Source: Lachnospiraceae bacterium (lineage in GTDB: Bacteria > Bacillota_A > Clostridia > Lachnospirales > Lachnospiraceae). Taken from it: 7,001 nt of DNA. The translations under genes and the position numbers were made by a program. The notes under the pieces were generated by a model. It saw only the letters and a program-made list of their open reading frames with translations, was not told the origin of the DNA and did no database searches. The stretch's first letter is position 1. Each line of letters starts with the position of its first letter. This document shows, in pieces, positions 1 through 5,543 of this stretch. The DNA is taken from NCBI GenBank assembly GCA_021770615.1, contig JAETQR010000094.1, forward strand, positions 1 through 7,001, read 5' to 3'.

Positions 1-81
1 GTTAAGTTCAAAGTCAACCTTTTTAAGTTTGACAGGGGCAGTCTGCGCTTTTTTGGCTACCTGAAAGGTTATGTTTCATAG
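1..81 (+). CDS. C-terminal end of an unidentified upstream gene (partial)
   Basis: An open frame enters from the left edge and stops at TAG 79-81, giving 26 residues rich in Phe, Lys and Tyr and ending in KGYVS. The composition looks like protein, but no family is recognisable from so short a tail. The opposite strand is also open over the same bases, so even the strand is uncertain. Nothing in the following 35 bases suggests a start or a terminator. Confidence 0.25.
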   Translation, partial: VKFKVNLFKFDRGSLRFFGYLKGYVS

Positions 82-116
82 TAATAGGGAGAAATGGAAA
101 GAAATAGCGGATATAT

Positions 117-224
117 ATGGCTAAATATTTAGAAAATAAAATATTGCCGCAAAGTTTAAGCTCGTCAGATAGGGCTTTAGCAGAAAAACTATTAAATGAC
201 TTGAATAATGCGTTAGGGAGATGA
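117..224 (+). pseudogene. Toxin-like C-terminal tail fragment
   Basis: This frame encodes 35 residues, from MAKYLENK to NALGR, and ends at TGA 222-224. The same frame is closed upstream by TAG at 105-107 and the ATG at 117 has no ribosome binding site, so this is best read as a headless 3' remnant. The stop overlaps the start of the next gene as ATGA (221-224). That translational coupling is typical of a polymorphic toxin followed by its immunity gene. The peptide looks amphipathic-helical, with a polar serine stretch then a Leu/Ala-rich end, like the last helix of a small effector domain. The toxin class cannot be told from this piece. Confidence 0.4.
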
Positions 225-601
225 TAAAAGTGGTGTATGAAAATTTATATGAAGAGTTTAAAAATAGGATACCAGAATGTAAGGAATATTGTAGGAAAAA
301 AGAAGAAGAAAATTTGATTGATGGAACCGATGGGATACATGTTTATTTTAGTCTAGTTGTTGTTCCATATATAATTAAAGTGGTAGTAAGTGATAATTCA
401 TCTGTTACTAAGAGAGTTTTTGATTTTATTGAAGAAATGGCAAAATCTAATGATATTAAGATTGGCGAGGTATTAGATTTCACAATTTTGGAACAAATTC
501 TTGATGAAGATAAAAGTGTTTTCGATAGATTTAAAAAACTGATGCTACCAGAAACAATTTTACATAGCGAAAAAATTGAAGAGTATTTTCTCCAAGAATA
601 A
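221..601 (+). CDS. Immunity-type protein, DUF7674-like
   Basis: An intact 126-residue, acidic, mostly helical cytosolic protein with no signal peptide or membrane segment. The pattern is an N-terminal helix with NLYEEFKNRIPE, a central hydrophobic strand-helix around VVVPYII (near residue 48), then VFDFIEEMA, VLDFTILEQIL and a C-terminal KLMLPET. This order matches what I recall of the DUF7674 family, small proteins often encoded beside polymorphic toxins; that match is from memory. The ATG overlaps the stop of the preceding toxin-like tail, which supports a role as the immunity partner of that lost toxin, made by coupled translation. GGGAG at 215-219 sits very close to the ATG, as expected for coupled starts. 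It is followed directly by a secretion-gene relic, so it is now probably an orphan. Confidence 0.7.
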   Translation: MIKVVYENLYEEFKNRIPECKEYCRKKEEENLIDGTDGIHVYFSLVVVPYIIKVVVSDNSSVTKRVFDFIEEMAKSNDIKIGEVLDFTILEQILDEDKSVFDRFKKLMLPETILHSEKIEEYFLQE

Positions 602-609
602 TTTATTGA

Positions 610-875
610 ATTGAACTGGATGTCCTTCATGAAGTGGCGAAATGGGGGATCTATGTGATTGCCGCTTCCGATCCAAAGATTCCGTTCCGGGAAACTGATG
701 GATCTGCTGAGCACGAGCAAATCAGGTATTATCCTCGGAAATATTAAGGAGCATAAGGTCTTTGATTACAGTGGCATACGGGAGGAGAACCAGCAGGTTG
801 AGTTCGGATACCGCCATTTTAACGGACTCAATTGTAAAATCATGGTAGCAAGGTATGTACAGGGAGGAAAAGTGA
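610..875 (+). pseudogene. essC: EssC (YukBA-type T7SS FtsK/SpoIIIE ATPase) C-terminal relic, frameshifted
   Basis: Two adjoining frames together read as the end of the T7SS motor ATPase EssC. The first (610-690) gives LHEVAKWGIYVIAASDPKIP; the second (from about 686) gives SGKLMDLLSTSKSGIILGN, then a VFDYSGIRE block and a VEFGYRHFNG block. Conserved features of this C-terminal region in Firmicutes are the strand with WGIYVIAA, the SGKLMDLL..SKSG(I/L)(I/L)LGN block, and the closing strands with GY..NG. The change of frame falls near 685-691 (CCGTTCCGGG). The first frame runs on to a stop at 745-747. Everything upstream, including the Walker motifs of the ATPase domains, is missing, so no functional motor is made. 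EssC drives export of WXG100 and LXG proteins, and effector/immunity cassettes usually lie downstream of it, as here. The 3' limit is approximate. Confidence 0.75.
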
Positions 876-877
876 TC

Positions 878-1085
878 ATGGAAGATATCAAACAGGAATT
901 GTTAAAGAAACAAAGAAGAGGCAACGAGGAAGATTGCGGAGATTGATGCAAAGGTAAAAAAGTGCGACGATATGCGTGCCGACCTGAAAGCATGTAAAAC
1001 ACGTCTGGATGATAAGACCTCGGATTGGGAATCTGTGAAAAACGCGTTGGGCAGGTTTTGGGAGTATAGGAGCTATTACTTATGA
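878..1085 (+). pseudogene. Small helical T7SS partner protein (DUF5082/Lap-like), frameshifted
   Basis: ATG 878 follows AGGGAGGA (861-868) with good spacing and starts MEDIKQELLKK. That frame stops at 944-946, but the next frame carries the protein on with IAEIDAKVKKCDDMRADLKA, a DDKTSDWESVKNAL segment and a stop at 1083-1085. Joining the two needs a one-base change near 910-920. The rebuilt protein is a short coiled coil (heptads of Ile/Leu/Met with Lys/Glu) ending near a single Trp. This is the layout of the small helical proteins (YwqH-like DUF5082, or LXG-associated Lap proteins) encoded next to EssC or LXG toxins; they bind the LXG helical domain and help its export. The position just after the essC relic supports this. 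The exact family is inferred. Confidence 0.55.
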
Positions 1086-1188
1086 AAAAACTCAAATCCT
1101 AAAAATTAGTAATTTGTATATGTATACTTTTGTAACGGGATTATTAGGTGGCTACCTTATTTTTTCTATAATATCCGGAATAGTGTAG
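1083..1188 (+). pseudogene. Aborted start of a membrane or exported small protein
   Basis: ATG 1083 overlaps the preceding stop (ATGA) and gives only MKKLKS before TAA. The bases after it read as a hydrophobic stretch in other frames: KLVICICILL in one and TGLLGGYLIFSIISGIV (ATG 1120 to TAG 1186-1188) in another. A lysine start followed by hydrophobic residues suggests a signal peptide or membrane anchor broken by small indels. The coding sequence then runs into the IS66 relic at about 1181, so the rest of the gene is gone. It may have been another membrane-anchored immunity gene like those at 1800, 3294 and 4683; this is inference. Confidence 0.3.
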
Positions 1189-1728
1189 ACCACTGCGCTG
1201 GCATTGGCGCTATTCACAGAAGCACTGAACAGCCAGTTCTTGCGGCCAACCGCGAATGGACAGATCGCATTCCCGCTGAGATTGTTCGTAAAGCTACAGC
1301 GGCCGTCCTCCAGATAGTTTCTGCGGTATCCTTCCGGTTAAGGGCGTAATTCACTGCCTTATCCATGCGGGTATTGCGGACGGGGCTCTGCTGATCCAGC
1401 CATGACCAAAAAGCCTCCAGGATAGGTTTTTCCTTCTCGAGACGCAGCTGTTTTCTTTCATGATCACCGGGATATTTTTTGCTGATAGAGTCCTCCATCG
1501 TAAACAGACGGTTGCAATACTGTATTCCCTGGTCGGCTGGCTGTAATCATATTGCTTCCCTTTGGGGACTGCGTCAATAAAATATCGACGTATGTGCGCC
1601 CAGCAGGAACAGCGTTTGATATCCGGCAGACCATTATAGCCCTGATAACCATCCGTTTCCAGATATCCGTGGAAACCGTTCAGGAATTACCTCGCAAGTT
1701 TGCCAAGTGCATCGGAAGGGGTAAAGAA
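1181..1728 (-). pseudogene. IS66-family transposase (TnpC, DDE) C-terminal relic
   Basis: Read on the minus strand across several frames, this is the C-terminal half of an IS66 transposase. In order it has FLNGFHGYLETDGYQGY (with the Asp of the TDGY motif), CSCWAHIRRYF, DAVPKGKQYDY, RLFTMEDSISKKYPGDHERK, AVNYALNRK, YLEDGRCSFTNNLSGNAI and VGRKNWLFS, ending at VVYTI. It is dead several times over: an in-frame stop at 1687-1689 replaces the usual Glu/Lys before FLNGF, there are frameshifts near 1530 and near 1320, and the N-terminal half is missing. The codon at 1272-1274 is Gly where IS66 transposases carry the catalytic Glu (NNL.EN), so the active site is also lost. The right limit is uncertain. 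No IS66 terminal repeat was recognised. Confidence 0.85.
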
Positions 1729-1729
1729 G

Positions 1730-1771
1730 ATAAAATTTGAACCATGTAATCACAATGAATAAAATTTGAAC
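1730..1771 (+). promoter_or_regulatory. Putative sigma-A promoter made from a 13-bp direct repeat
   Basis: The 13-mer ATAAAATTTGAAC occurs at 1730-1742 and 1759-1771, 29 bases apart start to start. TTGAAC of the first copy (1737-1742) and TAAAAT of the second (1760-1765) are separated by 17 bases, a usual -35/-10 layout. Transcription would start near 1772, about 28 bases before the ATG at 1800. A 7-bp inverted repeat (ATCACAA 1749-1755, TTGTGAT 1778-1784) lies across the same region and could be an operator, though it is short. Seen by eye only. Confidence 0.4.
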
Positions 1772-1799
1772 AGTTAGTTGTGATATGAAAGGGAAGGTA

Positions 1800-2264
1800 A
1801 TGAAAAAAAAGATGTTTATAATATTTACAATAGTGTTAATTGTAGTTGCAATAGGTTATTATAGAATACCAGGTAAATATGCAATTGAAGAAAAACAATT
1901 ATGGGATTATGAAAATGGAATATTAGTAGAAGAAACTTTTCATACAGGAACAGGTTGGACACAAGTTGGAGATAATAAAGGGTATTTTTTAAAAACTGAA
2001 CAAAAGGATATTATACTTGAAGGATATCTTCCGCCAACAGTTGTCATTGTTTCGGAAGAAGGAGTAAATACGTTTTTATGCTTGGTAGAATATAAAGGGA
2101 AAGAGAAATTCGCAAATATTGAGGAAGAATTTGATAGATATGATGTAAAGGAATGGATCCCGATATATCCAATTAAGCGAAATACGATACTTCCAGATTT
2201 TTTCTATCCATCAGCGTATATGACAAAATGGGAAATAAAAAATAATAGATTTTTAGGTGATTAA
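1800..2264 (+). CDS. Membrane-anchored small protein, putative immunity protein
   Basis: An intact 154-residue protein. I chose ATG 1800 over the in-frame ATG 1785 because AAAGGGAAGG (1788-1797) lies just before it, while 1785 has no ribosome binding site and would put charged residues ahead of the usual MKKK start. Residues 5-20 (MFIIFTIVLIVVAIGY) form one membrane segment. There is no lipobox Cys, so it is a single-pass protein with its C-terminal domain probably outside the cell. The domain is rich in aromatic and acidic residues and likely beta-rich (GTGWTQVG, LEGYLPPTVVIVSEEG, EWIPIYPI). I recognise no family. Its low GC, strong start and isolation between two transposon relics fit an orphan immunity gene against a toxin acting at the envelope; that role is inferred. 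Confidence 0.65.
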   Translation: MKKKMFIIFTIVLIVVAIGYYRIPGKYAIEEKQLWDYENGILVEETFHTGTGWTQVGDNKGYFLKTEQKDIILEGYLPPTVVIVSEEGVNTFLCLVEYKGKEKFANIEEEFDRYDVKEWIPIYPIKRNTILPDFFYPSAYMTKWEIKNNRFLGD

Positions 2265-2459
2265 GCCTGAATTATTCACGGCAAACAATCTTCCATAGTT
2301 ACCGTTGCAACCACTCACAATACCCTTCTTTGCCACAAGATGGCCTGCAAATGGGCAGACTTCTTCTGTAATAGGTTTAATGATTTATTGTGGTTGTCAA
2401 GGTTCGTTAACAGTTGTTATTCCAGCTCCGGCCGCAGGTTAGGGATGTCTTCTGGCGTA
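2265..2459. other. Gap with no assignable gene
   Basis: No start with a ribosome binding site is visible here. Two short frames look faintly coding: on the minus strand about 40 residues containing ITEEVCPFAGHLVAKKG (roughly 2264-2390), and on the plus strand an interrupted frame containing ATRWPANGQTSSVIGLM. They overlap, so at most one is real, and neither matches a family I know. The stretch ends at the left terminal repeat of the IS630-type element. It is probably decayed coding sequence. Confidence 0.3.
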
Positions 2460-2477
2460 CTGACCTGTTTATATTTA
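2460..2477 (+). repeat. Left terminal inverted repeat of the IS630 element
   Basis: CTGACCTGTTTATATTTA; it pairs with 3169-3186 at 17 of 18 positions and has TA immediately outside. Confidence 0.65.
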
Positions 2478-2512
2478 ACCAAATCATTCTGGTAATCACA
2501 GCTGTTTTGATG

Positions 2513-2518
2513 TATAAT
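2513..2518 (+). promoter_or_regulatory. Putative -10 box of the IS630 transposase
   Basis: A perfect TATAAT lies 24 bases before the transposase ATG (2542), inside the element. No good -35 is visible at the usual distance, so this is a weak call. Confidence 0.35.
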
Positions 2519-2541
2519 AAAAGAAACGGCGATGATTCCTA

Positions 2542-3151
2542 TGGCAAGACCAAAAAAGTATAATATCCATCTTACGGAAAATGAATTTAAAAAGTTGAAA
2601 TCTGTGATCCGTAAGAAAAAACTTCAAAAACTATTCGTAGCAGGTGTCAGATTATTCTCAACCTGGACGAAGCGCATGAAAAAGTTTTGACCCACGAGCA
2701 AAGCGCGAGATCTAATGGTGTCTGCATGGCAACTGTTACCAATACTGTGGCCAAATACATCCATGGCGGCATTGATGCCGTTACCGAATTTAAAAGGAGC
2801 ATAAATTCAGATAATGCAAGGCGCAAGGTTGACGGGCGTACAGAAACCCGGTTGATTGAGCTTGCCTGCGGCCCCGTTCCAGAAGGGCGCTCCCGGTGGA
2901 CCATCCGTCTGCTCGAGGAAGAAGCAAAAGTGATTCTGGAAACTCCTGTAGGCAGGGAGGCAATCCGCAATGCCTTAAAAAAATAAACTTCGAGCCGCCG
3001 CACTGCTGAGATAGAACTATTATGCAAAGAACTGGCCACATGGGAAACGGAGCGGAATACAGTGGCAGCAAAGGTCAACTGGCAGTTCAGAACCAGTGAT
3101 GACAGAATAAAGCTCAGTTCCTTATATCCTGTATTTACCACTGCCTCTTGA
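2542..3151 (+). pseudogene. IS630-family transposase relic (frameshifted, catalytic core deleted)
   Basis: ATG 2542 (an in-frame ATG also lies at 2533) starts MARPKKYNIHLTENEFKKLK, the usual opening of this IS630 subgroup. Near 2614-2630, in an A-rich tract, the frame changes and the protein goes on as TIRSRCQIILNLDEAHEKVL, an HTH region with SNGVCMATVTNTVAKYI, then WTIRLLEEEAKVILE and EAIRNALKK before TAA 2984-2986. From 3005 the same frame resumes at the far C-terminus: EIELLCKELATWETERN, then VNWQFRTSDDRIKLSSLYP, stopping at 3149-3151. The stretch between, which carries the DDE catalytic residues, is absent. So DNA-binding and tail sequences remain, but no active enzyme could form. The long minus-strand open frame over this gene is its shadow. 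Confidence 0.85.
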
Positions 3152-3168
3152 AGAGGTGGTTGTAATGA

Positions 3169-3186
3169 TAAATATCAACAGGTCAG
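3169..3186 (-). repeat. Right terminal inverted repeat of the IS630 element
   Basis: TAAATATCAACAGGTCAG; the inverse of the repeat at 2460-2477 apart from one base. It starts 18 bases after the transposase stop. Confidence 0.65.
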
Positions 3187-3293
3187 AACACTAGCGCACC
3201 AGCACTATATTAGCATTTTATAAATACATTTCCGCAATTGCAGGGAATTGTTTCTAATGTAAGTAACTGTATGGAACAAAAGGGGGATTTATG

Positions 3294-4001
3294 ATGAAAA
3301 AAGGTATAAAAATAGTAGCTATATGTGTGGCGGTTCTTTTATGGATCTTTTTCATACTATATATAATCGGAGTTTTGGTGGAAAAGGGAGTTTTAGGTCA
3401 GGAAAAGGATGAACCGGAGATCACAGTAAAATATAAACATGATCCGAAACAGGAGATGTCCAGGGAAGAGGATATCCCTGATTCCGAATATCAGGACACA
3501 TTACAGAAGGCGTTAGAAGAAGGAAGAACAGACCTGGAGGAAGAGACAGAGTATCAGACGAATGTAGACGAGGTTATTATGTCTTTAGAAAATGAGGAAT
3601 ATATATCAGTATTTTTTCGTTCTGTTAAAGATAAGGATCAGGAGTGCTTTACAATGGCTAAATTCAGAAAGAAGGATATTGGCGGTGAGACAAAATACTT
3701 TTTCATATCGGCTTTTCCAAGAGAAACTGAGCGGGAAGCATTATATTTGGATGATTTTAAAGAAATTATAGGGGGGAATTTGGCATTAAGTGATTATATG
3801 CAAAGCGTAAATATTAATCCCACAAAGGGAAGGTTTATTTATGGAGAGAATAGACATAAGGAAATATATGGATTAGAAGTAGAAGGACAAAGGCCAACCG
3901 AAATTATTCCTTACAAGGTGTTTGGGGAGCAGTGGTATTTTTGGTATTATGAGAATCTGGAAAGTGACAAAGCGGGGAGCCAGTTGGAGTACACATATTA
4001 A
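3294..4001 (+). CDS. Membrane-anchored protein, putative immunity protein
   Basis: An intact 235-residue protein. ATGATG lies at 3291-3296; the second ATG is preferred because AGGGGG (3281-3286) is then seven bases away. Residues 6-29 (KIVAICVAVLLWIFFILYII) form one membrane segment, with no lipobox. A charged, acidic linker follows (residues 35-85, many Glu/Asp), then a mixed alpha/beta domain with strands around EYISVFFRSV, KYFFISAFPRE and GRFIYGENR, and a very aromatic end, QWYFWYYENLESD (about residues 213-225). I know no family name for it. Anchor, acidic linker and small globular domain suit an immunity protein facing outwards or a membrane-tethered inhibitor. It directly follows the IS630 relic, and a broken Rhs fragment follows it, so its toxin partner is not intact here. 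Confidence 0.65.
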   Translation: MKKGIKIVAICVAVLLWIFFILYIIGVLVEKGVLGQEKDEPEITVKYKHDPKQEMSREEDIPDSEYQDTLQKALEEGRTDLEEETEYQTNVDEVIMSLENEEYISVFFRSVKDKDQECFTMAKFRKKDIGGETKYFFISAFPRETEREALYLDDFKEIIGGNLALSDYMQSVNINPTKGRFIYGENRHKEIYGLEVEGQRPTEIIPYKVFGEQWYFWYYENLESDKAGSQLEYTY

Positions 4002-4028
4002 GCCAGGGGTTATTCTATATGGCTGTGA

Positions 4029-4273
4029 AACTATAACCTGCTGGAAAAGATGTGCAGAGAGCAGGAAGATAGCGTCCAGAACCATACACAGACTTACTTA
4101 TGGGACGGGAATGTGGCGGGTTTCTACGGAGAAAACGTGGATACTCCACAGTATGACCTGCAGTGCAGGACGAGCTGGGAAGCCCGCTCAGGATCGAAGG
4201 GGAAGACGGGAGCTTAAGGGAGAGCTATGGCTATGACGAGTTTGGGCGCGATCTGTATGGGAACCAGGGGAGG
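4029..4273 (+). pseudogene. Rhs-repeat core fragment, frameshifted
   Basis: The first frame reads YNLLEKMCREQE, then TYLWDGNVAGFYGEN and TPQYDLQ; after a frame change the second reads QDELGSPLRIEGEDGSLRES and YGYDEFGRDLYGNQG. These are hallmarks of the Rhs repeat-associated core: a (W)DG strand, then YLQDELGSP.R, then YGYDEFG.. just before the PFGYTG block. Rhs proteins form a hollow shell around a C-terminal toxin. The frame change is explained exactly by a tandem duplication of TGCAG (4159-4163 and 4164-4168); taking out one copy gives a continuous Rhs frame. The fragment ends before the usual autocleavage motif and carries no toxin. Its GC is visibly higher than that of the gene before it. 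Confidence 0.85.
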
Positions 4274-4427
4274 CGGATTTTACACAGATCATGTGCCCCC
4301 TAATATTTCAAAAGTAGTAGCTGCCCTGACAGAGATCCAAGATTCGATCAAAGAGATCCACAGTTCGGAAAATTCGATTATTGAGAATTTCCAGAGTGCG
4401 ATTGAAAATATTGATACATGCTGTTGA
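4274..4427 (+). pseudogene. C-terminal piece of a small helical T7SS-like protein
   Basis: Just after the Rhs homology stops, another frame reads FYTDHVPPNISKVVAALTEI, then an SIKEIHSSENSIIENF segment and AIENIDTCC, ending at TGA 4425-4427. It is helical with hydrophobic heptads. The closing pattern S-x(3)-F-x(5)-ID resembles the end of the small T7SS-associated proteins (TIGR04197/DUF5344 type) encoded before LXG toxins. It has no start of its own: the upstream in-frame ATG at 4227 only reads the Rhs sequence out of frame. A strong ribosome binding site follows at once for the next small gene, as in an LXG operon. The family is inferred. Confidence 0.4.
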
Positions 4428-4443
4428 TAGGAGGAAGGAAAGG

Positions 4444-4702
4444 ATGCCAAATATAGAAGTAAATTATGCCAGGATCGGACAGATGGTATACAGAAGTAGA
4501 ACAATGGGAAATGATAACACCGATATATCGTGATCATAGTTATAGTCAACATTCACGCTTTTTTATCCGAAAAAATATATGGATTATTTTGATGTAGACA
4601 TGGAGATTTTAAGAAGAATTAGGGGAATGGCAGTATTATATGGACTATTTGGACAATGTACAATCACTGGGGGCAATTGTGTATGAGACATGCGATGATT
4701 AA
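4444..4702 (+). pseudogene. Small T7SS-type gene start merged with a multiply frameshifted gene
   Basis: ATG 4444 has an excellent ribosome binding site (AGGAGG 4429-4434, then GGAAAGG) and begins MPNIEVNYARIGQM, like the opening of a small LXG-partner protein; this frame stops at 4531-4533. Coding-like sequence then moves through other frames: RWYTEVEQWEMITPIYRDHS (about 4482-4545), YPKKYMDYFDVDMEIL (about 4564-4612) and EELGEWQYYMDYLDNVQSLG running to TAA 4700-4702. The last three pieces read as one protein broken by small indels, perhaps an immunity protein. So the segment seems to be two genes: the head of a secretion partner and the decayed body of something else. No function can be assigned. 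Confidence 0.45.
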
Positions 4703-5318
4703 GATTAAGGAAAAGAGAAAAGTTTTTATGATAGCAGGGGTGATAACAATTTTGATACTCCTGGGAACAATAGTATATTTTTCATATAATAAACAATATG
4801 ATAGAAGGATTTCCGAGATAGAGAAAGATGAAAATGACAGAAAAGAAGTATACATGAAGTTTGAAGAATTGTATAAGAGCATTGAAACAGAGTTAAATGG
4901 AGTAGTTGAAGAGTTGAAAAACGAGGGGTTTTATGAGTTAAATTCTTTAATGTATATAGTGTCTTTCAATGAAAAATCAATAGAACAAAGGGAAATAGAA
5001 GGAAGGATTCTTTGCTATTTTGATGGAGACACGTTATTAGTAAAAAATAAATTTGAGAGAGGATTAATTAATCTTAATAATAATGAAATGTTGAAAAAGC
5101 TACTTAAAGAAGTGCAGAGAAAAGGGATTGTGACGAAGATTATAATTTCAGATTTAAAGATTTCATTTGAGATTGATACAAAATATACATCCTTTGTAAA
5201 AGATAATAATAATATTACTAATTCAGTGGTTTATTGTGAAGATGAGGATTGCCAAAAATATGGATATTATAAAATAAGAAAAAATTGGTATTTGCGTATT
5301 CCACCGAGACCAGAGTAA
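4683..5318 (+). CDS. Membrane-anchored protein, putative immunity protein
   Basis: An intact 211-residue protein. Candidate starts are ATG 4656, 4683 and 4695. I chose 4683 because GGGGG at 4670-4674 is eight bases before it; 4695 is nearly as good and keeps the whole membrane segment. It overlaps the end of the preceding broken gene. Residues 14-35 (VFMIAGVITILILLGTIVYF) form one membrane segment after a basic start, then comes a long charged helix likely to form a coiled coil (RRISEIEKDENDRKEVYMKF, FEELYKSIETELNGVVEEL). A beta-rich domain follows, with CEDEDC at residues 185-190 (a possible disulphide or metal pair) and a tail GYYKIRKNWYLRI. The family is unknown. Low GC and context suggest another immunity gene against an envelope-acting toxin; that is inferred. 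Confidence 0.65.
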   Translation: MRHAMIKIKEKRKVFMIAGVITILILLGTIVYFSYNKQYDRRISEIEKDENDRKEVYMKFEELYKSIETELNGVVEELKNEGFYELNSLMYIVSFNEKSIEQREIEGRILCYFDGDTLLVKNKFERGLINLNNNEMLKKLLKEVQRKGIVTKIIISDLKISFEIDTKYTSFVKDNNNITNSVVYCEDEDCQKYGYYKIRKNWYLRIPPRPE

Positions 5319-5343
5319 ATAATAGGCTCTCGGAATCTTGAAC

Positions 5344-5371
5344 CATCTGACCAAGATTTACTGGTCGGATG
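5344..5371 (+). terminator. Stem-loop after the membrane protein gene
   Basis: CATCTGACCA (5344-5353) and TGGTCGGATG (5362-5371) pair over ten bases with one G-T wobble and an eight-base loop, 26 bases after the stop of the gene ending at 5318. No T tract follows, so it may be a weak terminator or a 3' stabilising hairpin. Confidence 0.35.
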
Positions 5372-5418
5372 AACTTTGAAAAGCAAATATTATCCAGAAT
5401 GGATATGACAAGTAATAG

Positions 5419-5541
5419 ATGATGAAAAAACGGCGCACTTTTATAGATCCTGTGCTTGACATGGTTTACAATGAAAAGGGGATGGGCGGACGTGGAGAAG
5501 ATCCGGGAGCCCCTGGAGAGCGCCTATGCATCAGGGAGTGA
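5419..5541 (+). pseudogene. Relic of a small gene, frameshifted
   Basis: ATGATG at 5419 starts MMKKRRTFIDPVLDMVYNEK, then turns Gly/Pro-rich (GGRGEDPGAPGERL) and stops at 5539-5541. Past about 5485 another frame looks more natural: ADVEKIREPLESAYASGSEY, a helical segment running into the next gene without its own stop. The pair reads as the N-terminal 40-45 residues of a helical, possibly immunity-type protein, cut off where the next gene begins. No family is recognised. Confidence 0.35.
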
Positions 5542-5543
5542 AT

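Larger units (their letters stand above)
2460..3186 (+). mobile_element. Internally deleted IS630-family element with both ends
   Basis: An 18-bp inverted repeat bounds the segment: CTGACCTGTTTATATTTA at 2460-2477, and at 3169-3186 its reverse complement with one mismatch. TA precedes the left end (2458-2459), as expected for IS630 elements, which insert at TA; AA follows the right end, so one copy of the target may have mutated. Inside lies a plus-strand transposase relic. At 727 bp it is well short of a usual element of about 1.1-1.2 kb because the middle of the transposase is missing. It could still be moved in trans if its ends are recognised. Confidence 0.7.

Noticed and set aside
343..1095. 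Two minus-strand open frames opposite 221-601 and the EssC/partner relics
   Set aside because: Both are shadows: the plus strand carries recognisable proteins and the minus frames have no start signals.
1552..1740. Plus-strand open frame within the IS66 relic
   Set aside because: The minus strand gives clear IS66 motifs over the same bases.
2420..2600. Minus-strand frame with a hydrophobic stretch then a polar tail ending RPELE
   Set aside because: It reads backwards through the IS630 start, promoter and terminal repeat; KYKQV is just the terminal repeat translated.
2610..2632. Programmed frameshift in the A-rich tract of the IS630 transposase
   Set aside because: Some insertion sequences use this, but here the catalytic core is also deleted and a stop interrupts the second frame, so ordinary decay is enough.
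2647..3141. Long minus-strand open frame of 164 codons
   Set aside because: It lies opposite the IS630 transposase relic, has a Ser/Leu-rich antisense-type composition and no ribosome binding site.
3187..3293. Promoter ahead of the 3294 gene
   Set aside because: AT-rich, but no -35/-10 pair with proper spacing could be found; the small GCAATTGC palindrome is not enough.
3873..4085. Minus-strand open frame over the end of the 3294 gene
   Set aside because: Antisense shadow of an intact gene and of the Rhs fragment; no ribosome binding site.
4227..4273. ATG 4227 as the start of a 66-residue protein
   Set aside because: Its first 15 residues are the Rhs sequence read out of frame; only the part from about 4274 looks like protein.
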